Positions 35,513 to 45,074 of a DNA stretch of 64,000 bases are shown here, one piece after another. Position 1 is the first letter of the stretch. Every line of letters starts with the position of its first letter. The stretch spans positions 94,881 to 158,880 of the forward strand of contig NZ_QNRR01000002.1 in assembly GCF_003315205.1 (NCBI RefSeq), written 5' to 3'. This DNA is from Roseimicrobium gellanilyticum. GTDB taxonomy: Bacteria; Verrucomicrobiota; Verrucomicrobiia; Verrucomicrobiales; Verrucomicrobiaceae. The notes under the pieces were generated by a model, which was not told where the DNA came from, did no database searches, and saw only the letters and a program-made list of their open reading frames with translations. Position numbers and translations under genes: made by a program.

Positions 35513-36532
35513 ATGACGGGCGAGGAACAACTCGGAGGAAAGCTGCTGGAAGGCGTCTCACGCTCCTTCTACCTGACTTTGAAGGCCCTGCCGCAGGGCC
35601 TGCGGGAGCCCATTTCCCTGGCCTACCTGCTGGCACGTGCTGCGGATACCCTGGCAGATACGCCAAGCATCGCGGAATCCATCAAGCAGGAGTGCCTCAC
35701 GGAGTTTGACCGTTTGATCCAAGCGGACGTGCGAGATGACGCCGGGGAAGCGACCCTGTGCGAACGGCTTCGGCGCGAGTTTGTGCCCCTTCAAGAGGAC
35801 GTCAGCGAAGCCCGCCTCCTGGAGCGATTGCCGGAGGCCTTCGAGGCATACCGGAAATCTCCGCCACGTCTGCGCGATGCCACGCGTGGTGTATTAGATC
35901 CTATTGTGAAGGGACAGCTCATGGACATCCAGCGCTTCCCCGTGGATGGCCAGCTCCGCTCCCTGACCACCGAGGATGAACTGGACGAATACACCTACCT
36001 CGTGGCCGGCTGCGTCGGTGGCTTCTGGACCAAGCTCTGTGCCTCCGAACTGGAAGGCGCCATCGATCCCAAGGTAGCCTTCGACGACATGCTCGTCTGG
36101 GGCATCCGCTACGGCAAAGGCCTCCAGCTCGTGAACATCCTGCGCGACATCGCCAAGGACATCCGCATGGGCCGCTGCTACTTTCCCTCTGAAGAACTCG
36201 CCGCCCACGGCCTTACCCTCGAGATGGTGCAAGCCGACCCCGCGAAGTTGGTGTCTGTGACTGCATCGTGGCGCACGCGTTGTCGCGAGCATCTGGAGTG
36301 CGGTCTGCAATATCTCGATGCGCTGCAGCACAAGCGTTTGAGATTTGCCACTGCGTTGCCGTTGCTCCTTGGGATACGAACACTTGCTTTGATCAATCAA
36401 GCGGATGGCGCTGCGCTGGTGCAGGGCGTGAAGGTATCGCGTGGAGAAGTGGCGAGGATTCTGGTGGAGGCAGGGCTTGCCAATTTCAAGCAGGGTGGTC
36501 TGCGCAAGATGGCGGAAAGGCTGGGCAAGTAG
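35513..36532 (+). CDS. squalene/phytoene synthase family protein
   Basis: This is a 339-residue head-to-head prenyl synthase, which joins two prenyl diphosphates (farnesyl or geranylgeranyl) on the way to hopanoids or carotenoids. The two Asp-rich magnesium motifs are intact: ARAADTLAD (D45, D49) and LVNILRDIAKDI (D212, D216). SRSFYLTLKALP at the N-terminus and GRCYFP are typical. A C-terminal hydrophobic stretch (LRFATALPLLLGIRTLALI) suggests membrane association as in squalene synthases. No desaturase, cyclase or HpnC/E gene is adjacent, so squalene versus phytoene cannot be decided. Confidence 0.9.
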   Translation: MTGEEQLGGKLLEGVSRSFYLTLKALPQGLREPISLAYLLARAADTLADTPSIAESIKQECLTEFDRLIQADVRDDAGEATLCERLRREFVPLQEDVSEARLLERLPEAFEAYRKSPPRLRDATRGVLDPIVKGQLMDIQRFPVDGQLRSLTTEDELDEYTYLVAGCVGGFWTKLCASELEGAIDPKVAFDDMLVWGIRYGKGLQLVNILRDIAKDIRMGRCYFPSEELAAHGLTLEMVQADPAKLVSVTASWRTRCREHLECGLQYLDALQHKRLRFATALPLLLGIRTLALINQADGAALVQGVKVSRGEVARILVEAGLANFKQGGLRKMAERLGK

Positions 36533-36796
36533 CTAGCGCGAAGGAGGGTCATGAGCCCGGCTCTGTCCTGCGAGTGAGGACGTGCATCTCGGGCGGGAAA
36601 AACTCTAAAATCGGCCAAGCGAACTATCGTTTTTGGGAAAGCCGTTTTTTGGTTGTTGCACACCTCGGGCGGATGCGAGGCAATCACAAGAAAGAAGTGA
36701 TTCCCATTGGATACGGAGGCTTGGATGCGTCAAGCGTGAGATTGAGGGGAGCGAAGTTGTTCTTTTTTGCACAGAGGGACAAACAGCCACGTAGGT

Positions 36797-37654
36797 TCAT
36801 TCCAACCCAAACTTGCGGCGAACTTCCTGGGCAAGAGCTTGCAACTGTGGATCAGAAGCATCGCTGGCGATCTCGGTCCACTTCGCAGTAACACTTGCGC
36901 CGAAAGCGGGATCACCAAAAGCCAACGCAATCGCTTTCAACGCACGATCCGTTCCCGACAGGGCCGATAGATTGATTGCGGCGGCCACGGGGAACTCGTT
37001 CTTCCGAACGGCGAGCATGGTGATGTTTCTCAAAATGATCGCTTTCCCCAATGAGTCGGCAGCATTGTAAGCCTGCTGCCAAGCATTCCAGTCGACCGTC
37101 CAGGCAATGGCATTTGCGTCTTGTCCAAAATCTCTCGTGGACCAGTAAGTCAGCAGTTTGATGTTGCTGTCCGAACGCTGCGCAATATCCAGCAACAACG
37201 TGCCAGCCCATTGCTCGCCACTGGAGGCTGCGTCCAGCATCAAGGCTCCTGCGCCACGCAGTCGCATGGCATTGGTTTCGTTCTGCGCCACAAGCTTTGT
37301 GTAATACGCCTTGTTCCGTTGTTGGTCCTGCGCTCCCTGCAGTGTGATGTTGGACCCTGTCGGAAACTCAATGAGCTTCCATCCGCCTGCGGGGATCGTC
37401 CAATTGGCTGAAAGAATGCTCTCGGAAGTGATGACAATCAATTCCTCCCATTTTGTTGCCTTCACTGTTGGATCACTCGACGACTCGAATGCCTCCACCG
37501 CGGATGGAAACGCCTGTGGCATGTCACGGGCATCTTGCATGGAACGAATCGCGGCTTCATCGAACTCAGAGGGCTGATCCGAGCCAGCACATGATGATGC
37601 GAAGCCACCGAGCAATGCTGCTGCGATGACCAGTGGTCGAGTAAAGGTATTCAT
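36797..37654 (-). CDS. predicted lipoprotein coupled to the giant TSP3 protein
   Basis: This is a 285-residue protein starting MNTFTRPLVIAAALLGGFAS with lipobox ASSC. Its ATG (37652-37654) overlaps the TGA of the giant gene (37651-37653) as ATGA, so translation is very probably coupled. The mature region is helical and rich in Ala, with SALSGTDRALKAIALAFGDP and a long amphipathic end; it may form helical HEAT/TPR-like repeats. I recognise no family. Membrane attachment next to a large secreted calcium-repeat protein suggests a chaperone, anchor or regulator for it; this is inference. Confidence 0.7.
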   Translation of the reverse strand: MNTFTRPLVIAAALLGGFASSCAGSDQPSEFDEAAIRSMQDARDMPQAFPSAVEAFESSSDPTVKATKWEELIVITSESILSANWTIPAGGWKLIEFPTGSNITLQGAQDQQRNKAYYTKLVAQNETNAMRLRGAGALMLDAASSGEQWAGTLLLDIAQRSDSNIKLLTYWSTRDFGQDANAIAWTVDWNAWQQAYNAADSLGKAIILRNITMLAVRKNEFPVAAAINLSALSGTDRALKAIALAFGDPAFGASVTAKWTEIASDASDPQLQALAQEVRRKFGLE

Positions 37655-40600
37655 GGTCTGGGTTTGTCTGACTTGAAGCCGACGTAGGTGTTGATCCAAT
37701 AGTGGCCTGGATAGTGCTTGGATCCGGCATATTTCACACGTGTGCTGTCGCCCTCGATCCTGTGTGCGATGGCTGTGGATGAACCGCCGTCACCTGCAAC
37801 GCAAAGAGTCTGTCCGGACACCGTTAACCGGGCGACCAAATCCGCAACCGGATACTGTGTGGTTGGTGCAGTCTGCGTAACGGTGAATATCAGTTTTTTC
37901 CTGTCACTTGGCGCACCTATTTCGGCAATGCCAAACCAAGGATGAATGTTATAGCCTCCACCGACAAGATTGCTCGCAAAACCACCAAGGGCCGAGTTGT
38001 GCGTTGGTGGGCTCAAGGGCACTATGCCAGTCGTGATAGCGAAGGTACCGTTTCCGTCGGCGCTGAGATATTCAGCGGTCGGCCCTTCAAAGGGATGGGT
38101 GCCGCCAACCGAGGTGGCGGCGTTCGATGCTCCACCAACGACGCAGCCTCCGTGACATCTTGACGTCATGTCATGGGTTGCTATTCCCTTTATTCGTCCA
38201 GGCAGGCCACCGTTGAAGAAGCAGAAGTTGCCGTTGACGATCAGGTCGTGGTGGTCCTGGTTCGCAGCTACCACACCAGGCATTCCATAGATTTTCGGAT
38301 TGCGATGGTAAGTTTCGATGACTCCCATGTTCGTGCTTTCGTGGCGCATGGCGGTGATTCGGATCTCATGTTGCCCTGCCTTGAAGTAGCGCACATGGAG
38401 CCTGGTGTTCAGTTCGAGCATGTAATCTCGTGTGCCGTGGAAGTATTTGGCTGCCCCGATGTCCTTGACGATGGTCAGCTTGATTTTGGCGGCCTCGACT
38501 TCCTGCGCTCCGCTGCCTGGTGCTTTGAACTTCAGAACCAAATCCCCTTCACTTTGGGGATTTCCAGTGGGCACGCTCAGAGTTCCATCTACACGTATGT
38601 ACAGTTTTTCAGGAAGTGGATTTCCAGATGACAACTGGAATCTGGCACCAGTCTTGATGTCCACCTTGTCCGCCGCCTTGCATTCCCTGGTCTTGTAAAA
38701 GCTCATCGCGGCAATGGCGGGATGCTCCAGCCAAACCTCGCCCGATGTCATCGCCAGTTTTAGACGTAACTCCTCTGCGTCGTCATCGTCCTTCGCGCTG
38801 GTGGGTTTTTCTGGAGCAGTGTCATCTTTGTCCCATGTTCCGTTTGAGAGGTTTTCATTGGTGAATATGTACTCAATCCCTTTCTCTTTGTCCTCGTCGG
38901 TCGCACCCTCCTTGTAGGGGTTCCCAACAAGAGCCTTGTCCTCCGAATCGATCTCGCCGTCATTGTCCAAATCGGTAAGGAGTTCTCCTGATGCCAGGTT
39001 GACTATGTCCCCAAACCCAATGGCATCTGGTTCCGACGGAGGAGCCAACCAAGTGAGCGCAATCTGAGCACTGATCAGGGCTCCCACAGACTGCGGGTCA
39101 GAACACGATACGTACAGATTGGTGGTCTGGGTGGCAGAGAAGGTTTCTCCCGGCATTGCCTCCGTTTGCATTCCAGCATCTCGCCACAGGCGGACAGAGG
39201 CCGGCCATGACAAGGAATAGTCTCCGCCGACATCTCCGGTAACTGGGCGAAGGATCAGTTTGGTATTCAGCGGGGCCTCCGAGTTGGTCACTATTGCCCC
39301 CGGCCGCTCTTCGTCTTCTTCTGACACTTCGGAGTCCCCGTAGGCTACGTCCATATCCGCTCTGTAGAATCCGGTCCAAGCTTGGAGTTCCCTGACTTCA
39401 AGCCTTCCATTGAGGCGTGTCTCCAGCGTAAAGATGGGACTGCAATTGGTGTTCTCTCCAGCCCATTCCCTCACTGTGACAACCGGAGGAGGGGTCGGCG
39501 AGTCCGGAGATTCCTTGGCTGGATAGAAGACTTCCTTCCAACGGAAGCCCAGTGTCTCCCACGTGCGATCCGCAACAAATCGGAACTTTGCCTTCTTGCA
39601 ATAGGCGTACACTTCGGACTTGCTCATGTTCCACTCAGCTACAGCTGGAGCACTGTGGGTAATGGTGTACGTCGCAGGATTTTGAAAGGGTATGATCTGA
39701 GATTCTGCAATGTCGAGCTTCCGATCGAGACGTTTCAGCAGTTCCGCCGTCGTGTAGGGCTTGGAAAGGGTGACGGATATCTCCTCCCTGTAGGACATCA
39801 CATCCGATGAAGTGCCGGTGATGTTTCTCGCGGGTGTGGGCTTGCCGGTGTTGGAGGCCGCGCCTGTGGTTTCATATTCATCCTGCTCATCCCGGCTCGC
39901 GGTGCCTATGTACGTTGTTGTAGTGGGTGTGACACTATTGTTCCACTCGTCTGGCTGCATGCCCACGGAAGGCCAACTTGAGGTACTTCCTCCACGGGTG
40001 TCCTTAACGACCACATTCCCATCATTGGTATAAGTGCCCACAAACTCCTTATTGGAAGATTCTTCTTCTGGAGGCTCACCGTAGCGGGTGGTTTGAGTCA
40101 CGGACGTCTGCACCATGCTTACACCACCGCTGCGGTTGAAGTTGATTCCCCCTTCATCGAGATCGTACTCTTCCTCGAGATTGTAGTCGCGGTTGAACAC
40201 GTAAGTGGATTCCCCTTCGCGATCATAGTACACTGCTCCATTGCCAAAGTGGACGACTTGATTGAGGTAGGAGTCGTACATGTTCTGATTTCCATCCACG
40301 GTCTCATGACGGGTTGAGGACTTCTCCAAGGAGTAGGACTTGGATTCCTCCGTGGTCTTCACCAGATAGTGGGGGATCGGCGTGTTTCCGGATGAGTCAT
40401 ATTGGAAAGGTAGGTATCCGACTTTCCCCATGCCCGCCGAGTAAGTGCGCGCCTGAGTGATGGCCGCCACTGGATACGGGCCGGACGGAGGATCCCCGCC
40501 AGGAGGATCTTCGCCTCCGTCTCCACCATCACCCCCGTCTCCACCGTCGCCGCCATCACCTCCGTTATCAGGCGGGAGTGAGTTAGGGTCGGAGGGATTG

Positions 40601-43059
40601 CTTCCCGCAGCCAGTTCGTCTCCGTCCGAGGCGCCATCTCCATCAGTATCACCAATAACGGGATTTGTTCCCGAGTGGTATTCCTGGAGGTTGTCGAGAC
40701 TGTCCTCGTCGGCGTCCTCTGCTGCGTCGTTATGACGGATGTAGAAGCCCAGATTGGGATATCTCCAGCGGCCGTACTGGTGCTCCCATGCATCCGACAT
40801 GCCGTCACCGTCCCAGTCCCACTGGGCAATGCGGGTGAAGCGCGGACTTTCCAGGAGCAAGGCTTCCTCTATCCAGTCTTTGGTGCCGTCCTCATCGAGA
40901 TCGTCCGTGGGCGGATCCTCCGTTGGATATAGAAAAGCCGCCATCAACACTTCGAGATCGCCCAGGCCTCCCTTGTCATAAGTGTCTGCATCGAGAGGTG
41001 ACAGCTGCAGCTTGGCCTCCTCGAAGTTCAGGACGCCGTCATTGTCAGGATCCTCCACGGCATCAATGAAGTTCATCTTGCCAAAGCCATAGTAGTCCTC
41101 AAAGACATCCGTCATGCCGTCCTCATCCTGGTCGTAGAAGCTGAGATCCACGTTCAGAGCAAGACCGGCGTTGTACTGTGCAAGGTTGCTCAGGCCATTG
41201 GCATCCAAGTCGCCCGCGGCATCGGCGGGATCATTGGGCTGCAAACCGTACAGGAGCTCAATGCGATCCGGGATGCCGTCTGCATCCGCGTCCGTGATGT
41301 CAACCAGTTGGTAGTCATTGTAGAGCTCTGCCCATCCCCTTGCCTGACTCAAGCCAAACGCGTTCGAGGGGTTGGTGGAGTAGACAATCAACTCTTCGTA
41401 ATCTGTGAGACCATCGTCATCGCAATCGACGTCGTCGTCGCTGGTGCCGTAGGTGTATTCCTGGATCGCCTTCAGTCCGTCTCCATCCGCGTCAGCGTCG
41501 TTGTAGGGATCGTAAGGATATGGATCCTGCCAATTGGCTTGTCCGTCCGAATCATCGTCCTGAAGGACCTGGTATCCCCAAGTCTGTCCGTTGAGGGAGG
41601 AGTAGTTCCAGGTGTCGTAGGGGAAGGGGTCGTAGAAGTTTGTAAATCCATCATTGTCGGGATCCGAGAGCGCGTCGCCCCACCAAGCCGTGCCGTTGGC
41701 GGGGCTGGTGTTTGAGGCATCATTCGGAGCAGGATCGTTGCCGTCGGGTATGCCATCGCTGTCCGCGTCACTGATAGGATACGGGGTGCCGTCCATCCAA
41801 TTTGGCGTGCCATCTCCATCGGCATCTCCAAGAACTTCGCTGTACCAAGTAATACCGTTGATGTAGCTGTAATTAGAGCCGTCTGATGAAAACGGGTCTA
41901 TACCGTCGGGAAATCCATCGCTATCATAATCCGGTGGCGGCGGAGGTGGGGGCTGGTAGCCGTACGGTTCGCTATCTTGCCAGTTTTTGGTGGAATCGTT
42001 GTCCGCGTCACCGAACATATCGCCGTGCCAAGCGACGCCATTCCAGCTGCTGAAGTTGGTCGCATCGTTTGGGAATGGGTCCAGGTAGTTCAGCACGGTG
42101 TCTGCATCTGCATCTGCGAGAACATTTCCGTACCATGCGGTACTATTGAGGTGGCTGAAGTTGGTCGAGTCTATCGTATAAGGATCCCAGAAGTTTAGAA
42201 CGGTATCAGAATCATCATCGTGGAGCGCATAGCTATACCAGGTGCCTCCATTGGTTGGACTGGGGTTGCTGTAGTCCAGCGGGAGGGGATCCTGAGCGTC
42301 CGGAATGCCGTCTCCATCAATGTCCTGCGGCGGTTGAGGTGGTCCATAGGGTTCCGTATCCTGCCAGTTGGGTACTCCGTCTGAATCAGCATCATGCAAG
42401 ACGATCCCGCCCCAGACGATGTTGTTGATGCTGCTGTAGTTGGTGCCGTCCGCGGGGAAAGGATCGTTGAGGTCTGTTATCCCGTCGCCATCGCTGTCCC
42501 CGTTGCCGTTGTAAGGGTCATAGGGGTAGGGATCGAACGGATTTTTAGTCCCATCCCCATCGTAGTCGGAGTAGCTGGCGCCGGGGTAATTGGGGAGTTG
42601 ACCGTTGGTGTAGGTGACGCCGGTGAAATTGTTCCATTCGTCGTAGTCGCTGATATAGTCACCGTCGCTATCCCAGTTGGTAAGGGAGCAGCCCATGTGG
42701 GGCTTTACGAGGTGCAGTTCATCGCCATCACTCAGGCCGTCATAGTCGGTGTCGTAGACGAAGGGGTTGGTGCCTTCAGCAGCCTCTTCGTCATTGCTGG
42801 CACCATCGTTGTCGGCGTCAGCGTTCTGATTGTTGAGGTCGACGAGGGTGGTGACCTGGCTGGTGGAGGAGTCAGTCCAGGTATCGTTCTGGCCATTGGA
42901 GTCCGAGTCCGACCAAGTGGCCCAACTGTTGGGCAGCGGGCTGAGGATCATGAAACCCGCAGCGACTACCTGAACCCAGCCGGCCCAAGGGCGGCGGCAA
43001 CGGGCTAGAAAGGGCAGGGTGCGGTGGCGGAAACGGGCGGGGGAGGAATGCGACGCCAT
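37651..43059 (-). CDS. giant secreted TSP3-repeat protein with C-terminal phosphodiester-glycosidase-like domain
   Basis: This is an 1802-residue protein from ATG 43059 (MASHSSPARFRHR), with GGAG before the start. It has a long basic N-region and a hydrophobic signal segment (WVQVVAAGFMILSPLPNSWA). Residues about 50-830 hold many D-x-D-x-D-G calcium-type repeats. Seven of them form a longer unit of about 36 residues with N-x-S-x-x-N-G-x-x-W and N-W-x-D-P-x-P (for example TNFSSWNGVAWHGD). A Gly-Gly-Asp run follows at about 830-850. The C-terminal domain resembles NAGPA/phosphodiester glycosidases: LIVNGNFCFFNGG and CVAGDGGSSTAIAH match I-N-G-x-F-F and D-G-G-G-S-T-A. It is likely cell-surface or extracellular. 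Confidence 0.8.
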   Translation of the reverse strand: MASHSSPARFRHRTLPFLARCRRPWAGWVQVVAAGFMILSPLPNSWATWSDSDSNGQNDTWTDSSTSQVTTLVDLNNQNADADNDGASNDEEAAEGTNPFVYDTDYDGLSDGDELHLVKPHMGCSLTNWDSDGDYISDYDEWNNFTGVTYTNGQLPNYPGASYSDYDGDGTKNPFDPYPYDPYNGNGDSDGDGITDLNDPFPADGTNYSSINNIVWGGIVLHDADSDGVPNWQDTEPYGPPQPPQDIDGDGIPDAQDPLPLDYSNPSPTNGGTWYSYALHDDDSDTVLNFWDPYTIDSTNFSHLNSTAWYGNVLADADADTVLNYLDPFPNDATNFSSWNGVAWHGDMFGDADNDSTKNWQDSEPYGYQPPPPPPPDYDSDGFPDGIDPFSSDGSNYSYINGITWYSEVLGDADGDGTPNWMDGTPYPISDADSDGIPDGNDPAPNDASNTSPANGTAWWGDALSDPDNDGFTNFYDPFPYDTWNYSSLNGQTWGYQVLQDDDSDGQANWQDPYPYDPYNDADADGDGLKAIQEYTYGTSDDDVDCDDDGLTDYEELIVYSTNPSNAFGLSQARGWAELYNDYQLVDITDADADGIPDRIELLYGLQPNDPADAAGDLDANGLSNLAQYNAGLALNVDLSFYDQDEDGMTDVFEDYYGFGKMNFIDAVEDPDNDGVLNFEEAKLQLSPLDADTYDKGGLGDLEVLMAAFLYPTEDPPTDDLDEDGTKDWIEEALLLESPRFTRIAQWDWDGDGMSDAWEHQYGRWRYPNLGFYIRHNDAAEDADEDSLDNLQEYHSGTNPVIGDTDGDGASDGDELAAGSNPSDPNSLPPDNGGDGGDGGDGGDGGDGGEDPPGGDPPSGPYPVAAITQARTYSAGMGKVGYLPFQYDSSGNTPIPHYLVKTTEESKSYSLEKSSTRHETVDGNQNMYDSYLNQVVHFGNGAVYYDREGESTYVFNRDYNLEEEYDLDEGGINFNRSGGVSMVQTSVTQTTRYGEPPEEESSNKEFVGTYTNDGNVVVKDTRGGSTSSWPSVGMQPDEWNNSVTPTTTTYIGTASRDEQDEYETTGAASNTGKPTPARNITGTSSDVMSYREEISVTLSKPYTTAELLKRLDRKLDIAESQIIPFQNPATYTITHSAPAVAEWNMSKSEVYAYCKKAKFRFVADRTWETLGFRWKEVFYPAKESPDSPTPPPVVTVREWAGENTNCSPIFTLETRLNGRLEVRELQAWTGFYRADMDVAYGDSEVSEEDEERPGAIVTNSEAPLNTKLILRPVTGDVGGDYSLSWPASVRLWRDAGMQTEAMPGETFSATQTTNLYVSCSDPQSVGALISAQIALTWLAPPSEPDAIGFGDIVNLASGELLTDLDNDGEIDSEDKALVGNPYKEGATDEDKEKGIEYIFTNENLSNGTWDKDDTAPEKPTSAKDDDDAEELRLKLAMTSGEVWLEHPAIAAMSFYKTRECKAADKVDIKTGARFQLSSGNPLPEKLYIRVDGTLSVPTGNPQSEGDLVLKFKAPGSGAQEVEAAKIKLTIVKDIGAAKYFHGTRDYMLELNTRLHVRYFKAGQHEIRITAMRHESTNMGVIETYHRNPKIYGMPGVVAANQDHHDLIVNGNFCFFNGGLPGRIKGIATHDMTSRCHGGCVVGGASNAATSVGGTHPFEGPTAEYLSADGNGTFAITTGIVPLSPPTHNSALGGFASNLVGGGYNIHPWFGIAEIGAPSDRKKLIFTVTQTAPTTQYPVADLVARLTVSGQTLCVAGDGGSSTAIAHRIEGDSTRVKYAGSKHYPGHYWINTYVGFKSDKPRP

Positions 43060-43061
43060 GA

Positions 43062-43094
43062 ATTTTCTCCGGATGGTTACCGTGCGGAGAAAAT
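43062..43094 (-). promoter_or_regulatory. predicted 5'-UTR hairpin covering the ribosome binding site of the giant gene
   Basis: ATTTTCTCCG (43062-43071) and CGGAGAAAAT (43085-43094) are perfect 10-bp inverted arms with a 13-base spacer. In the minus-strand mRNA the downstream arm CGGAGAAAAT contains the GGAG ribosome binding site, two bases before the ATG. The stem would hide that site until it is opened. I cannot say what would open it. Confidence 0.6.
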
Positions 43095-43255
43095 CAAAAA
43101 TGCGGTATGGAGTCGAGTTTTTTAAGCAAAAGCCTCGAAACAAAATAATGATTTATCACAGAGGGGGCGGAACGTCTCCGATTTGAGCCAAGGGCTTCTT
43201 CTTACATGCACCTCAGGCTCTGCTGGCACCGGTGGCTCGAGCTTCATTTACTGCT

Positions 43256-43855
43256 TTAAGGGGGGGATGAGTATGGTCGACTGGTGGAGGAAGGTGGTCC
43301 GCCATAGCGCTCTGGACCATCTGGAAGCACATGTTTCAACGCGGCTTCGCTCATCGCGCCGATGCTCTGAAAGTTTTGTTTTGCATCGATCAGTGTCATC
43401 CTGTTTGGGCTGCTGTAGTGGTGCGGTTCGTCAGACCCATCGTCCTCCCAGAAGCAGACTTCGCAGATATCATATCCGCCCCTCGACTCGATTGTTCTGT
43501 AGCCACAACACGGACACGCCATCAGCGGTTTCGGTGAGCCGGTGATTTCTACGTTACCATGCGTACCGCGAAGTCGCTTCTGTAGGTATGAATTCACGAC
43601 GCCCAGATATTTGGAGCGAAGCGCTGCTTTTAGAAGGGGGACGTATCGAGAAGAAGCTGCGTCTATTGGGCCTGCGTCAAAAGGTCCTTCTTCGAAGGTC
43701 TCCATCTCGCGTCTCAGTTCCTCAGGCAAACGATGGTATTCCTCGCCGTCCTTATGAAGCGTCCAAAAATTCTGCAGGATATTGGACTTGTCCTCCACTC
43801 GAAGCGTCGCCAGTTCGGCATCCACGATCATGGAGATGGCTTCGTCCCGGGTCAT
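43256..43855 (-). CDS. CPCC-family cysteine-rich protein
   Basis: This is a 199-residue cytoplasmic protein. Its C-terminal half has the CPCC domain: MACPCCGYRTIESRGG, then YDICEVCFWEDDG, four cysteines arranged to bind one zinc. The N-terminal half is helical and charged (ELRREMETFEEGPFDAGP). CPCC proteins are common, poorly understood and often encoded near polymorphic-toxin immunity genes, but no toxin is adjacent here. It ends 196 bases before the giant gene, in the same direction. Confidence 0.8.
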   Translation of the reverse strand: MTRDEAISMIVDAELATLRVEDKSNILQNFWTLHKDGEEYHRLPEELRREMETFEEGPFDAGPIDAASSRYVPLLKAALRSKYLGVVNSYLQKRLRGTHGNVEITGSPKPLMACPCCGYRTIESRGGYDICEVCFWEDDGSDEPHHYSSPNRMTLIDAKQNFQSIGAMSEAALKHVLPDGPERYGGPPSSTSRPYSSPP

Positions 43856-43908
43856 GGCGGAAAGGGAACTGTAGTTTGCTCACGGAGCGCCACCATGGCT
43901 TTCCCACC

Positions 43909-44814
43909 TTATTGCCGCCACGGCCCAAACTCCTTCGGCACCGGTGCCTCGAACTTCAGGTCCTGCTTCGTGATGGGGTGGGTGAACTCGAGCTTCCAGG
44001 CGTGCAGCATGAGGCGGGGGAGCTTGAGGAGCTGGCGCTGGGGTTGGGCGTAGATGGTGTCGCCGAGGATGGCGGTGCCGAGGCTCTCGCGCATGTGGAC
44101 GCGGATCTGGTGGGTGCGGCCAGTGAGGAGGCGGCAGAGGATGAGGGCGCAGCCCTGATGGACGGAGAGCTTCTCCCATTCCGTCACGGCTTCCTTGCCG
44201 ATGTCTGCGCGGTCGGTGACGGCCATGCGCTTGCGGTCGACGGGATGGCGGCCGATGCGGTTCTCGATACGCCCCTTCGCCTCCTTCGGCACGCCGTTCA
44301 CGGCGGCGAGGTAGAGCTTCGTCAGGCTGCGACCGCTGAACGCCTCGCTCAGCCTGGTGTGGGCGAGGTCGTGTTTGGCTGCGACGAGGCAGCCGCTGGT
44401 CTCCTTGTCCAGGCGGTGGACGATGCCGGGGCGGAGCTCGCCGCCGATGCCGCTGAGGTTCTTGCAGTGGAAGAGGAGGGCATTCACCAGGGTGCCGTCC
44501 GGATTGCCAGCCGCGGGGTGGACCACCATGCCCTCAGCTTTGTTCACCACGATAAGGTGTTCATCTTCAAAGAGAACGTCCAGCGGGATGTCCTGAGCCA
44601 CCACTTCGGTGGGTTCCGGTTCGGGAATTTCCATCAGGATAGTATCCCCCTGTTTGAGGGCGGTGTTCGGCTTTGCCGGCTTCCCATTCAGCAAAATATT
44701 CCCGTCCTTGATGAGACCCTGTAACCGGGTGCGGGACATGTCCGTCAACTGGCTCTGGAGGAAGTGATCCAGCCTCTGCTTGGTCCATTGAGGATCGTTC
44801 ACTGTGAACTCCAT
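43909..44814 (-). CDS. RluA/RluD-family 23S rRNA pseudouridine synthase
   Basis: This is a 301-residue enzyme that isomerises uridines in rRNA. The start at 44814 (MEFTVNDPQW) opens an S4-like RNA-binding domain (about 12-75; RLDHFLQSQL, GNILLNGKPAKPN). The catalytic domain contains PGIVHRLDKETSG, the family motif with the catalytic Asp. LLTGRTHQIRVHM and GDTIYA are also conserved. Its length and S4 domain suggest the RluD type that modifies helix 69, but the target cannot be proved. It is divergent from the Ser/Thr kinase gene. A 378-codon antisense ORF over it is a shadow. Confidence 0.93.
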   Translation of the reverse strand: MEFTVNDPQWTKQRLDHFLQSQLTDMSRTRLQGLIKDGNILLNGKPAKPNTALKQGDTILMEIPEPEPTEVVAQDIPLDVLFEDEHLIVVNKAEGMVVHPAAGNPDGTLVNALLFHCKNLSGIGGELRPGIVHRLDKETSGCLVAAKHDLAHTRLSEAFSGRSLTKLYLAAVNGVPKEAKGRIENRIGRHPVDRKRMAVTDRADIGKEAVTEWEKLSVHQGCALILCRLLTGRTHQIRVHMRESLGTAILGDTIYAQPQRQLLKLPRLMLHAWKLEFTHPITKQDLKFEAPVPKEFGPWRQ

Positions 44815-44959
44815 GTGTCGAAAGGGAAGGGAAGCCGACAAGATACACCGCACTCACTGGAGCGGCCAGAATAATGATTTCTTTAGCGACTCGATTTGGC
44901 CGTCACGGTTTAATTTTCACACTGAATGAAAATCTGGCGCGCCCGCTGCTTAATGAATT

Positions 44960-44991
44960 ATGTAAGAAATTCGAACTATTTTTTCTTACAT
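44960..44991. promoter_or_regulatory. perfect inverted repeat in the rluD-type/kinase divergent region
   Basis: ATGTAAGAAA (44960-44969) and TTTCTTACAT (44982-44991) are perfect 10-bp arms around 12 A/T-rich bases. The site lies about 85 bases upstream of the kinase GTG and 146 bases upstream of the pseudouridine synthase start. Its symmetry and position fit a dimeric regulator operator; a hairpin is also possible. Confidence 0.45.
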
Positions 44992-45074
44992 GCTTCCAAT
45001 GCACCGCCCGCAACAAACTTGCCTCGCAGTTTCACCTTTGAGGCACCTGCGTTCGAAGCTACCCTCCGCGTCCC

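Noticed and set aside
40500-42500. possible CRISPR or tandem DNA repeat array
   Set aside because: The periodicity comes from protein repeats of the giant gene; DNA units vary in length and sequence, with no spacer pattern.
43588-44724. 378-codon plus-strand ORF antisense to the pseudouridine synthase and CPCC genes
   Set aside because: Both opposing genes have clear family motifs; this frame has none.
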